DNA from: JAEUJM01 sp041918615
GTDB lineage: Bacteria > Actinomycetota > Acidimicrobiia > Acidimicrobiales > DATDAH01
DNA: 64,000 nt
Direction: 5' to 3'
NCBI GenBank assembly: GCA_041918615.1
Contig: JAYRVH010000048.1
Coordinates: forward strand, 1-64,000
The notes beneath the pieces are model-generated. The model was not told the DNA's origin and did no database searches. It was given only the letters and a program-made list of their open reading frames with translations. The stretch's first letter is position 1, and each line of letters opens with the position of its first letter. Below, one piece after another: positions 34,008 to 41,640 of the stretch. The position numbers were made by a program, and so were the translations under genes.

Positions 34008-34786
34008 TTGGCGGCGGTGGGGGCCTTGGCGGCGGAGGGGGCCGGGAGCATGCGCACGACCGCACAGGCGGCGCCGAAGCCGTTGTCGATGCCCACCACC
34101 GTCAGGCCCGACGCGCACGACGCGAGCATGCCGAGCAGCGCCGTGACCCCTTCGAGCCCGGCGCCGTAGCCGGTGCTGGTGGGCACCGCCACGACGGGCG
34201 CGGCGGTGAGGCCGCCGACGACGCTGGCGAGCGCGCCCTCCATCCCGGCGACGGCCACGACGGCATCGGCGGCGGCCAGATCGTCGGCCGCCGCGAGCAG
34301 GCGGTGGATGCCGGCCACGCCGACGTCGGCGAGGCGTTGCGGTCGGAACCCGTGGGCGGTGAGCACGGCGAGGCACTCGTCGGCCACCGGCAGGTCGGCC
34401 GTGCCGGCGGTGACCACGAGCACCCGCTCGTCCCGCTGTGGGGCAGGGCGCCAGACGACGGTGGCGGGCCGGCCGCCCGAGAGCCGGGCGTTGGGGTGCG
34501 CGGCCAGCACGGCGTCGACCTGGGCCTCGTCGGCCCTGGTGAGCAGCACCGGCAGGTCGGCCTCGGCCCGCAACAGCTCCGCGACGATGGCCACGCACTG
34601 GTCGGGGGTCTTGCCCGGACCGTAGACGGTCTCGGCCATGCCCTGACGCAGCACCCGGTGGTGGTCCACCCTCGCGAAACCGAGATCGGCGAACGGGAGG
34701 CGCCGGAGGCGGGCGACGACATCGTCGGCGTCGACCCGACCGTCCCGGAGGTCGTCGAGCAAACCCCGCAGGGCGGCTTCGTCCAC
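33995..34786 (-). CDS. larB: Nickel-pincer cofactor carboxylase LarB (263 aa)
   Basis: FADLGFARVDHHRVLRQGMA followed by ETVYGPGKTPDQC is the conserved N-terminal block of LarB, and LVVTAGTADLPVADECLAVL, VGVAGIHRLL and VAVAGMEGALASVVGGLTAA are the PurE-like domain. VAVPTSTGYGAGLEGVTALL and ASGLTVVGIDNGFGAACAVV close the fold. LarB carboxylates and hydrolyses nicotinic acid adenine dinucleotide to start the nickel-pincer cofactor. I chose GTG 34786, with a CAGGAT box six bases upstream. ATG 34807 would add seven residues and overlap the start codon of pheA on the other strand. Confidence 0.92.
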   Translation of the reverse strand: MDEAALRGLLDDLRDGRVDADDVVARLRRLPFADLGFARVDHHRVLRQGMAETVYGPGKTPDQCVAIVAELLRAEADLPVLLTRADEAQVDAVLAAHPNARLSGGRPATVVWRPAPQRDERVLVVTAGTADLPVADECLAVLTAHGFRPQRLADVGVAGIHRLLAAADDLAAADAVVAVAGMEGALASVVGGLTAAPVVAVPTSTGYGAGLEGVTALLGMLASCASGLTVVGIDNGFGAACAVVRMLPAPSAAKAPTAANSAQ

Positions 34787-34791
34787 GTCAC

Positions 34792-34798
34792 TATCCTG
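34792..34798. promoter_or_regulatory. Overlapping divergent -10 boxes of pheA and larB
   Basis: The plus strand has TATCCT at 34792-34797, eight bases before the pheA ATG. The minus strand has CAGGAT at 34798-34793, six bases before the larB GTG at 34786. The two boxes occupy the same bases. CAGGAT is a weak match (A2 and T6 kept), so the minus-strand assignment is less sure. Confidence 0.4.
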
Positions 34799-34805
34799 AC
34801 CGCTC

Positions 34806-35759
34806 ATGGCCGACCCCGCCCCATCCGCGCCACGCATCGGCTTCCTGGGGCCGGAGGGCACGTTCACCGAGCAGGCCCTGCTCACCCAGGCCGACCTGCA
34901 GGGCGCCCGGCTCGTGCCGTTCGAGACCATCGCCGAGGTCATCGCGGCCACCGCGGACGGGTCGCTCGATCTCGGGTTCGTCCCCATCGAGAACTCCATC
35001 GAGGGCACGGTGAACGTCACGCTCGACTCGCTGGCCTTCGACACCGACCTGCTCATCCAACGCGAGGTGGAGATCTCGATCCAGCTCGACCTGCTCGGCG
35101 TGCCCGGCGCCACGCTCGACGACGTGAAGACGGTCGTGTCGTTCCCGCACGCGACCGCCCAATGCCGGGCGTTTCTCGACGAGGCGTTGCCCGAGGCGTC
35201 GACCGCCGCCTCCAACTCCACCGCCGAGGCCGCCCGCGCCGTCGGCGAGGCCAGGGACCCGACCGTGGCCGCGATCGGCACGGCGCTCGCGGCCGAGATC
35301 TACGGCCTCGACATCCTGGCCACCGACGTCGAGGACCACTCCGAGAACCAGACCCGCTTCGTCCTCCTCGCCCGCGAGGCCATGCCACCGGCCACCGGGC
35401 ACGACAAGACGAGCGTCGTGATCTTCCAGCGCACCGACCAGCCCGGCACCCTGCTCACGATCCTCGGCGAGTTCGCGGCCCGCTCGATCAACCTCACCAA
35501 GCTCGAGTCTCGGCCCACCAAGAAGGGGCTCGGCAACTACTGCTTCATCATCGACCTCGAGGGCCACATCGGCGAAGAGCTCGTGGCCGACTGCCTGCGC
35601 GACCTGAAGAGCAAGTCGGAAGACGTGAAGTTCCTCGGCTCGTACCCTGCCGCCGGCGCGCACGGCCCCGCCGTCCGCCGCGAGGCCGAAGCCGCCTGGC
35701 GGGACGCCGACGAGTGGCTCACCCGCCTTCGTGCCCAGATCCGGCAGACTTCGTCATAG
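34806..35759 (+). CDS. pheA: Prephenate dehydratase (317 aa)
   Basis: RIGFLGPEGTFTEQALL and LGFVPIENSIEGTVNVTLDS are conserved N-terminal blocks, and HSENQTRFVLLAREAM contains the TRF motif needed for catalysis. A C-terminal ACT domain from about residue 200 has TLLTILGEFAARSINLTKLE and SRPTKKGLGNYCFIIDLEGH, with the ESRP loop that binds L-phenylalanine for feedback inhibition. It converts prephenate to phenylpyruvate. It is monofunctional, with no chorismate mutase domain, as in other actinobacteria. TATCCT eight bases before the ATG suggests a leaderless message. A tRNA-Ser gene follows 24 bases downstream. Confidence 0.95.
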   Translation: MADPAPSAPRIGFLGPEGTFTEQALLTQADLQGARLVPFETIAEVIAATADGSLDLGFVPIENSIEGTVNVTLDSLAFDTDLLIQREVEISIQLDLLGVPGATLDDVKTVVSFPHATAQCRAFLDEALPEASTAASNSTAEAARAVGEARDPTVAAIGTALAAEIYGLDILATDVEDHSENQTRFVLLAREAMPPATGHDKTSVVIFQRTDQPGTLLTILGEFAARSINLTKLESRPTKKGLGNYCFIIDLEGHIGEELVADCLRDLKSKSEDVKFLGSYPAAGAHGPAVRREAEAAWRDADEWLTRLRAQIRQTSS

Positions 35760-35783
35760 TCGCGGACCGATAGCCTCGCCGTC

Positions 35784-35871
35784 GGAGGGATGGCAGAGCG
35801 GACGAATGCGCTGGTCTTGAAAACCAGTGGGCCGCAAGGTCCCGCGGGTTCGAATCCCGCTCCCTCCGCCA
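35784..35871 (+). tRNA. tRNA-Ser (anticodon UGA), CCA encoded
   Basis: The acceptor stem GGAGGGA pairs with TCCCTCC. The anticodon arm CTGGT-CTTGAAA-ACCAG gives anticodon TGA. A long variable arm (about GGGCCGCAAGGTCC) is as expected for class II tRNA-Ser, and the T-arm has GGTTCGAATCC. CCA follows the discriminator G at 35868. It reads UCA and probably other UCN codons. Confidence 0.95.
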
Positions 35872-35874
35872 AAT

Positions 35875-35894
35875 GTCGTCGTTTCGACAACGAC
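35875..35894 (+). terminator. Hairpin with TTCG tetraloop after tRNA-Ser
   Basis: GTCGTCGT and ACAACGAC pair around TTCG with one C-A mismatch, four bases after the CCA end. No T-run follows. It probably ends the tRNA transcript or guides 3' processing. Confidence 0.5.
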
Positions 35895-36097
35895 CTGATC
35901 AGGTTGGATCCCGTTTGATGCCGCGCCAGATGTCGATGCCTCCAGTGGGCTGGGCAGACCCCCCATACGCAGCCAGAGCTCAGCGATCTGGGCATCGAGG
36001 CGGGCGTACAGCCCCGCCCTCCCCGCTGCGTGGCCCAGGTCGCGGCTGTGTCCTTCGACTGCTCACGCCAGGATCGGGCGGTTCCTGGGCGTCGTGC

Positions 36098-36403
36098 TCA
36101 GCAGCCGAGCGAGTAGCTGACGGCCGAACAGACCTGGTGCATCGTGAGGTCACTCACGGAACTGATGTGCGTGGTCAGCGATGACTGCGCGACCGTGTGT
36201 AGACCATCGCAGTTGATGACCGAAGGTTGGTCGAGCCCGACGCTGTCGTCCAGGGCAACCTCCGCGGCGAGCCCACGACGTGACGTGGTGATCTCGGCGA
36301 CCGTGACGAGCGTGCGCACGTCGATCACCTCTGATCGTGTCAACACCAGCACGGGTCGCCCCTTGCGGCCGACCTCGGCCAACCAGATCTCACCCCGCTT
36401 CAC
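36098..36403 (-). CDS. MazF/PemK-family endoribonuclease toxin (101 aa)
   Basis: MKRGEIWLAEVGRKGRPVLV is the usual start of PemK/MazF toxins, with RPVLVLTRSEVIDVRTLVTV as the first beta-strands. DQPSVINCDGLHTVAQSSLT corresponds to the conserved SVINCDNLxTVxKS block, where Thr and Ser positions line the active site. Relatives cleave mRNA at short motifs. The ATG at 36403 overlaps the antitoxin stop by four bases, giving a coupled pair. Confidence 0.88.
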   Translation of the reverse strand: MKRGEIWLAEVGRKGRPVLVLTRSEVIDVRTLVTVAEITTSRRGLAAEVALDDSVGLDQPSVINCDGLHTVAQSSLTTHISSVSDLTMHQVCSAVSYSLGC

Positions 36404-36609
36404 TCCTCACTCCAGGCTTCGGCCTCGTTCCAGAACGGATCGGAGCGCTCAGGGTGTCGCGCGTACGCGGCCCGGTCGGCTTCTGTCAACGCCAGTCGAA
36501 CGGCCGCCGCAACTCCATCGCGGGCGGCCGCCGAGATGTTGATACCGAGCAGGCGGGCGCGTTCAGCCAGTGCATCGTCGAGGGTGAAGGTCGTTCGGGT
36601 AGTCACCAT
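36400..36609 (-). CDS. Antitoxin of the MazF-like toxin (69 aa)
   Basis: VTTRTTFTLDDALAERARLL looks like the strand-helix of an RHH/CcdA-type antitoxin, followed by INISAAARDGVAAAVRLALT as the second helix and a charged tail DPFWNEAEAWSEE that would bind the toxin. The ATG 36609 lies six bases after TAGCAT on the minus strand, so the message is probably leaderless. An operator palindrome covers the region just upstream. Confidence 0.82.
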   Translation of the reverse strand: MVTTRTTFTLDDALAERARLLGINISAAARDGVAAAVRLALTEADRAAYARHPERSDPFWNEAEAWSEE

Positions 36610-36615
36610 ACCGAG

Positions 36616-36636
36616 ATGCTATCAGCACCTGATAGC
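36616..36636. promoter_or_regulatory. Operator palindrome and -10 of the mazEF-like operon
   Basis: GCTATCAG-CAC-CTGATAGC (36618-36636) is a perfect eight-base inverted repeat. Its left part overlaps the minus-strand -10 box TAGCAT (36621-36616), which sits six bases before the antitoxin ATG. Binding of the antitoxin dimer would directly cover the promoter. Confidence 0.65.
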
Positions 36637-36723
36637 AGCAGATGATGTGTGGATCCTCCCCGCGCAACCGTCCATCGCCTCGAGGAACTGGCCAAGTCGG
36701 CGGTCGCGCGGGCCACGGGTGGG

Positions 36724-37416
36724 TCAGGGGAGGTACTTGCCGAGCATCCCGCAACAGCCGTAGGCACGGTCGACCGGCGGCGCGATGGCGTGCACCGTTG
36801 CGCCGGCCATCGCGTCCGGCTCGCCCGCCGCCACCCGGGCCAACTGCGCTCGCACCCGTTCGGCCTCGGCCCCGGGGCCCTGCTCCCACACGGCGCGCCA
36901 GTCTGCGGCACGCGGGGCGAGGAGCGCGGCGGCCCGCCGGTGGAAGCCTTGCAGGGCCGTCGGGCCACCGTCGCGAAGGGCGCCGAAGCCCTCCACCGCC
37001 AGGTCGCGACGGCGGCGCACGCCATCGTCGTCGACCGGTGTCGCCGCGGCCAAAGCGTACGCCTCGGGATCGTCGAGGACGTCGGGTGGAAAGGTCGGCA
37101 CCAGGTCGCCCGCCTCGGGCAGACCGGCGTTGGCCATGATCACGAAGATCTCGAGGTGCCCGTCGCCGTTGACCAGGCGGTGGACGGTGCCGGGCGTGAA
37201 CCACACGAACGTCCCCGGCTCGAGCGGGCATTCGCCGAACCCCTCGGCCGACAGGGTCTGGACCGCACCTGTCCCCGCCACGACGGCGTAGGCCTCGGTG
37301 CAGGCCGAATGCACGTGTGGGGTCCCGCCCCGCAGTCCGTCCGGCCCCTCGCTGTCGTACACCCGCAGGTGCGACACGCCGACCGCGCCGGGGAACGGTG
37401 GGGTGACCGGGCTCAC
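36724..37416 (-). CDS. Cupin-domain protein (230 aa)
   Basis: A cupin core at about residues 10-100 has PHVHSACTEAYAVVAGTGAV with the metal-binding HxH and Glu, and CPLEPGTFVWFTPGTVHRLV with the last His. The C-terminal 120 residues are helical and of unknown type, ending RAYGCCGMLGKYLP. Stand-alone cupins of this kind act as dioxygenases, isomerases or ligand sensors. The GTG at 37416 has a G-rich stretch before it and starts 13 bases after the upstream gene, so it is the last gene of a three-gene operon with PmoA-like and Gfo/Idh/MocA genes. A longer frame to 37473 would overlap that gene. Confidence 0.8.
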   Translation of the reverse strand: MSPVTPPFPGAVGVSHLRVYDSEGPDGLRGGTPHVHSACTEAYAVVAGTGAVQTLSAEGFGECPLEPGTFVWFTPGTVHRLVNGDGHLEIFVIMANAGLPEAGDLVPTFPPDVLDDPEAYALAAATPVDDDGVRRRRDLAVEGFGALRDGGPTALQGFHRRAAALLAPRAADWRAVWEQGPGAEAERVRAQLARVAAGEPDAMAGATVHAIAPPVDRAYGCCGMLGKYLP

Positions 37417-37429
37417 CCCCTCACCCCGC

Positions 37430-38278
37430 TCATCCGACCCAACGACCGTGGGCGTCGGCCACCCGATCGGCATCCCAGGCGCCGTCGTGGACGACGACCC
37501 GGTGGCGCAGCCGGAGTGCGTCGCCGGCCCCGATCACGAGCGGCTCGTGGAACAGGAACGCGGCATTGAGGAAGTTGGACCAGCCCTCGTCGCCGTAGGT
37601 GGCGGCCCGGGTCGAGCCGTACCAGGGGCAGGGGAAGCGAGGGTTGCCCGGGTGGTCGAAGATGGCGACCCCGGCGACGGCGTTGCCCAGGTCGCACCAT
37701 GCCGACGGCACACCGAGCGCACGGTCGTGCTCCAAGCCGTCGGCCAGCAGCAGTCGGGTGCCCTCCCAGTCGCCGGGCCCCCGCAGGGCCAGCCCGCCGT
37801 ACCCACCCCAGGTGGTGAACGGGGTGCGGTCGAAGGTGGTGTCGACATCTGGCACGAGGGTGGTGTCGAGGTCGATGGCGTAGGCGTCGGACTCCAGGGG
37901 CACATGGGTGAGCGTCCGCGTCTCGACCACGGCGACCGTCTCGCGGTCTGGCCGAATCCAGTCCACCGTGCCGGACAGCACGACCCGGCCGTCCCCCGGC
38001 CGCTCGACCGTCGGCGCACCCCGGTGACGGAGCACGCCGTAGGTGTCGTACTCCTCCCAGAAGTTCTCGCCGTTCACGAACTTGACGGTGAACCACAGGC
38101 CGTGGTGCCACGGGTGGTCGTCAGGGGCGTCGCGGGTGACCGTGTGGCCGCCCGGCGTGCGCACCGGGTGCAGGAACGGCCGTCGACGGGCGCCGTGACG
38201 GTAGGTCCATCCCCCGTCGCCCTCGGCCACGGTGACGGAACCGTCGGGCGCGGTGGGCTCGGCCCCGTTCACCGCCAC
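37430..38278 (-). CDS. PmoA-family protein (DUF6807, 282 aa)
   Basis: RRPFLHPVRTPGGHTVTRDA then DHPWHHGLWFTVKFVNGENF is the signature of the so-called methane-oxygenase PmoA family (PF14100), which is unrelated to particulate methane monooxygenase and appears to be a carbohydrate-associated beta-sandwich protein. FTTWGGYGGLALRGPGDWEG and FPCPWYGSTRAATYGDEGW support this. GTG 38278 overlaps the end of the Gfo/Idh/MocA gene by ten bases. Pairing with an oxidoreductase and a cupin suggests sugar or sugar-acid catabolism. Confidence 0.85.
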   Translation of the reverse strand: MAVNGAEPTAPDGSVTVAEGDGGWTYRHGARRRPFLHPVRTPGGHTVTRDAPDDHPWHHGLWFTVKFVNGENFWEEYDTYGVLRHRGAPTVERPGDGRVVLSGTVDWIRPDRETVAVVETRTLTHVPLESDAYAIDLDTTLVPDVDTTFDRTPFTTWGGYGGLALRGPGDWEGTRLLLADGLEHDRALGVPSAWCDLGNAVAGVAIFDHPGNPRFPCPWYGSTRAATYGDEGWSNFLNAAFLFHEPLVIGAGDALRLRHRVVVHDGAWDADRVADAHGRWVG

Positions 38279-39384
38279 CAACCCCGGTAGTCGGGGTCCT
38301 CGGCGCGCACCGGCAACTCGACGTCGGTGCCGGTGCGCGCCGAGCGGTAGCACGCGGTGGCGACCTCGATCCCTGCCCTGGCATCGGCCAGCGTCACCGG
38401 CAGGGGGAGGCCCCGGCGCAGCGCGTCGTCGAACCGGGCGAGCTGCCCGGTCCAGCCCTCGGGCCCGGGCTCGAAGCCCGCCAGCACGGCGTCCACCGCA
38501 GCCTGGTCGCCGTCGGTGTCGCCGGTGATCGCCCAGGGATCGCTCGGGAAGTCGTAGGGGTCGTGGTTGCTCTCGGCGGTGAGGCGCTCGAAGCAGACGC
38601 GCAGGCGTGACACCTCGGGGGTCGATCCGAGCGTCGCGGACAGCGTCGACAGCGCCCCGCCCTCGTGCTCGATCGTGATGGCGGCGGTGTCCTCGGTCTC
38701 GATCGGGTTCGACCGCGTGGCCAGACGGGCGAAGACCCGGTGCGCCGGGCCGAGGAGGAAGGTGAGCAGGTCGAGGCTGTGGAGCGCGTGGCTGAGCACG
38801 ACGCCGCCCAGTTCGGTGGCCCACCGGCCCCGCCATCCGGCGTAGTACTCCGGCCGCCGCCGCCACGCGACCTCGGCCGCCGCCGCGTTGGGTGCACCGG
38901 CCAGGCCCGCGTCCACGAGCCGCCGCACCGCCTGGACGCCGCCGCCGAACCGGTACTGGTAGACGGGCATGAGCCGGCGCGCCGCGGCGGCCTCCGCTGC
39001 TGCGAGCGCATCGACATCGGCCAGCGACCCGACCAACGGCTTCTCGCACACCACGTGCTTGCCCGAGGCCAGCAGCCGGCGGCACTGGTCGAGGTGCAGG
39101 TGGGGCGGGGTGCACACGCTCACGACATCCAGGTCGTCGCGCTCGACGATGCGGTCGAAGCTGTCGACTGCCACCCCGCGCAGGCCCCCGGCGGTCTGTT
39201 GCGCAAGGGCTTCGTCGGGGTCGCACACCGAGACGACCTCGAACCGATCGCGCAGTTCCTTGTAGGCGATCACGTGGGCGAGGCCGATGCCGAGGCCCAC
39301 CACCGCCACGCGCCGGCGGGGCCCGCCACCTGACCCCCGCACCGGCGCCTCCGCGTCCGCCGCCGGCGTGTCGCACCCGACCAT
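38269..39384 (-). CDS. Gfo/Idh/MocA-family oxidoreductase (371 aa)
   Basis: RRVAVVGLGIGLAHVIAYKE is the Rossmann NAD(P)-binding start after a 25-residue polar extension. VVSVCTPPHLHLDQCRRLLA and GKHVVCEKPLVGSLADVDAL contain the EKP motif, whose Lys binds substrate. VLSHALHSLDLLTFLLGPAH has the usual H-x3-D pair. These enzymes oxidise sugars and inositols. It is the first gene of the operon with the PmoA-like and cupin genes. The start ATG 39384 leaves a long Ala/Gly-rich leader, so a later start is possible. Confidence 0.9.
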   Translation of the reverse strand: MVGCDTPAADAEAPVRGSGGGPRRRVAVVGLGIGLAHVIAYKELRDRFEVVSVCDPDEALAQQTAGGLRGVAVDSFDRIVERDDLDVVSVCTPPHLHLDQCRRLLASGKHVVCEKPLVGSLADVDALAAAEAAAARRLMPVYQYRFGGGVQAVRRLVDAGLAGAPNAAAAEVAWRRRPEYYAGWRGRWATELGGVVLSHALHSLDLLTFLLGPAHRVFARLATRSNPIETEDTAAITIEHEGGALSTLSATLGSTPEVSRLRVCFERLTAESNHDPYDFPSDPWAITGDTDGDQAAVDAVLAGFEPGPEGWTGQLARFDDALRRGLPLPVTLADARAGIEVATACYRSARTGTDVELPVRAEDPDYRGWWR

Positions 39385-39476
39385 CGCCCAGTCCTAGCAG
39401 ACCGGAACGGCACCCTCTCGGGTCGTGCGGCCTCGCTCCTGCCACGGGCCGGCCGCGGCAGGTACGGTCGACCGGG

Positions 39477-39935
39477 ATGGACGACACCGCCGCCATGGCC
39501 CTGGCGCTCGACGAGGCCCGGGCGGCGGCGGCGCACGGCGACGTGCCCGTGGGGGCGGTCGCGCTCGTGGACGGAGCGGTGGTGGCCCGCCGCCACAACG
39601 AGCGCGAGGCCACGGGCGACCCCACCGCGCACGCCGAGGTGCTCGCCCTCCGTGACGTCGCCGCCCACCTCGGTGGTTGGCGACTCGACCGGGTGACCCT
39701 GGTGGTCACGCTCGAGCCGTGCGCCATGTGCGCCGGCGCCCTCGTGAACGCCCGGCTGGGGCGGCTCGTGTTCGGCGCCGCAGACCTGAAGGCGGGCGCC
39801 ACCGGCTCGCTCTACAACCTGTGCGCCGACCCCCGCCTCAACCACGAGGTGCCGATCACCGCCGGCGTGCTCGCCGACGAGGCCGGGGCGCTGCTCGCCG
39901 AGTTCTTTGTCGGCCGCCGCAGCACCGGCAGGTAG
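39477..39935 (+). CDS. tadA: tRNA-specific adenosine deaminase TadA (152 aa)
   Basis: DPTAHAEVLALRDVAAHLGG contains the HAE motif with the Zn-binding His and the catalytic Glu, and TLEPCAMCAGALVNARLGRL the PCAMC Zn ligands. LVFGAADLKAGATGSLYNLC and NHEVPITAGVLADEAGALLA are typical of TadA rather than free-cytosine deaminases. It converts A34 to inosine in tRNA-Arg(ACG). TACGGT eight bases before ATG 39477 may be a -10. A tRNA-Ser gene follows at once. Confidence 0.93.
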   Translation: MDDTAAMALALDEARAAAAHGDVPVGAVALVDGAVVARRHNEREATGDPTAHAEVLALRDVAAHLGGWRLDRVTLVVTLEPCAMCAGALVNARLGRLVFGAADLKAGATGSLYNLCADPRLNHEVPITAGVLADEAGALLAEFFVGRRSTGR

Positions 39936-39945
39936 CATCGTCCCC

Positions 39946-40032
39946 GGAAGGTTGCCAGAGCGGACGAATGGGACGGCCTCGAAAGCCGTTGTGGCCTCCG
40001 GGTCACCGTGGGTTCGAATCCCACACCTTCCG
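39946..40032 (+). tRNA. tRNA-Ser (anticodon CGA), CCA not encoded
   Basis: GGAAGGT pairs with ACCTTCC. The anticodon arm ACGGC-CTCGAAA-GCCGT gives CGA, and a long variable arm (about GTGGCCTCCGGGTCAC) follows. The T-arm has GGTTCGAATCC. The discriminator is G at 40032, followed by CTC, so CCA must be added enzymatically, unlike the first tRNA-Ser. Confidence 0.95.
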
Positions 40033-40264
40033 CTCACCTCTGGCTCTTCGCTCAGCGCTCATCGCAGTTCCGGCCGGGTCCCTTCCCTGCCGGCGGCGTC
40101 CCCGGTGGGACCCACGTGCCTGAGCCGGCGGTGTTCGAACATCGTCCCACCAGGGCCGCTGTTGTCGATGTCACGCGGCTTTCGGCTGACTGCGGCCAGG
40201 GGCAGCGTTCGGCTGGGTTCGGTCACGCCCGCTCGCCTCGAGCCGGTCGAGCAGGGTGTGAATG

Positions 40265-40825
40265 TCAGCGGTCGAAGATGGCGGTGACATCGATCTGGAG
40301 GCCGGGGACGAGCGGTGTGGTCAGCGTGTCGCCCTCGGTGAACTCGAGGGCGAGGTCGAAGGTGGGCGTTGCGGGCGACGAGCGGCGGAACACCCGCACG
40401 CGCTCGCCCTGGGTGTCGATGAGCCAGAGATCGGGGACGCCGGTGGCTTCGTAGCCGTCCTTCTTCGTCCCGAGGTCCTTCGCCCAGGTGGTGGGCGAGC
40501 GCACCTCGATCACCAGGTCGGGAGGCGCGACGTGGCGGTTCGTGTCGAGGGCGGGGGTGTGCGCCGGTGTCGTCCACCAGAGGTCGGGCAGGTACACGCT
40601 GTCGTCGCTGATGGTGGTGGCGAGCTCCAGGCCGGGCCGGCCCAGGTCGGGGTGCCGGCGGCTGAACAGGGCCAACTCGATGATCAGCCACTGGACGATG
40701 TCCTGGTGGCGCATGCTCGGCGTGTCCACGACCAGCTCCCCGTCGATCAGTTCGGTGAACTTCTGTTCGCCAGGGAGGGCGAAGAACTCGTCGGCCGTCA
40801 GTCGACGCTGGGTGCCCACGGCCAT
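40265..40825 (-). CDS. Uma2-family (DUF820) putative endonuclease (186 aa)
   Basis: RLTADEFFALPGEQKFTELI and DGELVVDTPSMRHQDIVQWL are the usual start of the Uma2 family, a PD-(D/E)XK nuclease-like fold. YLPDLWWTTPAHTPALD, APPDLVIEVRSPTTWAKDLG with the D...E pair and TKKDGYEATGVPDLWLIDTQ with the Lys complete the core. Function is unproven; copies are often multiplied and mobile. I chose ATG 40825 because TATCGT lies seven bases upstream; ATGs at 40840 and 40855 are alternatives. Confidence 0.85.
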   Translation of the reverse strand: MAVGTQRRLTADEFFALPGEQKFTELIDGELVVDTPSMRHQDIVQWLIIELALFSRRHPDLGRPGLELATTISDDSVYLPDLWWTTPAHTPALDTNRHVAPPDLVIEVRSPTTWAKDLGTKKDGYEATGVPDLWLIDTQGERVRVFRRSSPATPTFDLALEFTEGDTLTTPLVPGLQIDVTAIFDR

Positions 40826-40989
40826 GTGCTTCACGATACCCATGGGTGCCGACAAGATGAGCCGACAAGATGAAGGGCGATCACAGCCTCGCGGGGCGGC
40901 GTCAGCCTGGAACCAGCTCCCCGAGCTGGTCGACCCGACCCGGCCGGTCCATGGTGATGCGCCGGGCCGGCCTCGTCAGGCCGGCCTCG

Positions 40990-41562
40990 TCATGGGGTGA
41001 TGCGCGGTGACCAGGTGGCGTTGTTCGGGGACCAGTCCCGTGAGGCCGGCCGGCCATCGGCGGGGTTGTACTGCATGAGCGCCAGGGCGCGGAACGACGG
41101 CGGGCTCGAGATGCAGGTCCGCGGGAACTCGATGACGAAGGTCGTGCGGTTGGGGTGCGACCAGTCGGCCGAGCAGACGACGGTCGCGTTGCCGCTTACG
41201 TGGCGGTAGACGTCCGCCTCGACCCCGCTGCCGGTGTTGAAGAGGATCGCCCCGAACTCGTTGGTCCCACCGTCGTTCACGTCGATGAGCCAGCGGATGG
41301 ACGTGCCGCCGCTCACCCAGGGGTTGCCCGAGTCCGGGTTCGAGCCGATGCGGGTGCGCAGCGTCAGGCGAACGGCAGAGGCCTGATGCTTGACCTTGAC
41401 GGACGTGATGTCGCCCCTGCCGTAGGGGACGTCGTACTTCGTGTCGATGTGTACCCACGGTGAGGCCACGACCGCCGACTCCGCGCCGGCCCCCGTGGCG
41501 CCCAGCGCTGCGGCCGCCAGCACTGTGACGGCGACGAGCGCGTGTCGGGTGATGCGGGTCAT
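40990..41562 (-). CDS. Secreted hypothetical protein (190 aa)
   Basis: A signal peptide (RHALVAVTVLAAAALGATGA with GAGA-ES cleavage at about residue 28) precedes a beta-rich domain: TSVKVKHQASAVRLTLRTRI, SIRWLIDVNDGGTNEFGAIL and TTFVIEFPRTCISSP. Two Cys (VVCSADW and RTCISS) may form a disulphide. It resembles small extracellular beta-sandwich domains but no named family is certain. GGAGGGAG lies just upstream of the ATG. Confidence 0.72.
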   Translation of the reverse strand: MTRITRHALVAVTVLAAAALGATGAGAESAVVASPWVHIDTKYDVPYGRGDITSVKVKHQASAVRLTLRTRIGSNPDSGNPWVSGGTSIRWLIDVNDGGTNEFGAILFNTGSGVEADVYRHVSGNATVVCSADWSHPNRTTFVIEFPRTCISSPPSFRALALMQYNPADGRPASRDWSPNNATWSPRITP

Positions 41563-41640
41563 CGGACTCCCTCCAATCTCGCCAGACCGACCACGGGCCG
41601 AACGGTAGCGGCGCCACCCCGCAGGCGGTGGGATGGGAGG

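Noticed and set aside
35895..36097. Possible gene or structured RNA between tRNA-Ser(UGA) and the MazF-like gene
   Set aside because: No coding frame with support and no strong hairpin beyond the one at 35875-35894; a weak GGCGGG/CCCGCC pairing near 36000 is expected by chance at this GC content.
37430..38278. Particulate methane monooxygenase subunit
   Set aside because: The name PmoA family is historical. The DHPWHHGLWF motif belongs to PF14100, and there are no membrane helices, so it is not a methane-oxidising enzyme.
40033..40264. Possible small gene between tRNA-Ser(CGA) and the Uma2 gene
   Set aside because: Several open frames exist in both directions, but none has a ribosome binding site, a -10 at the right distance or a family match. 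I see nothing functional in it apart from tRNA 3' flank.
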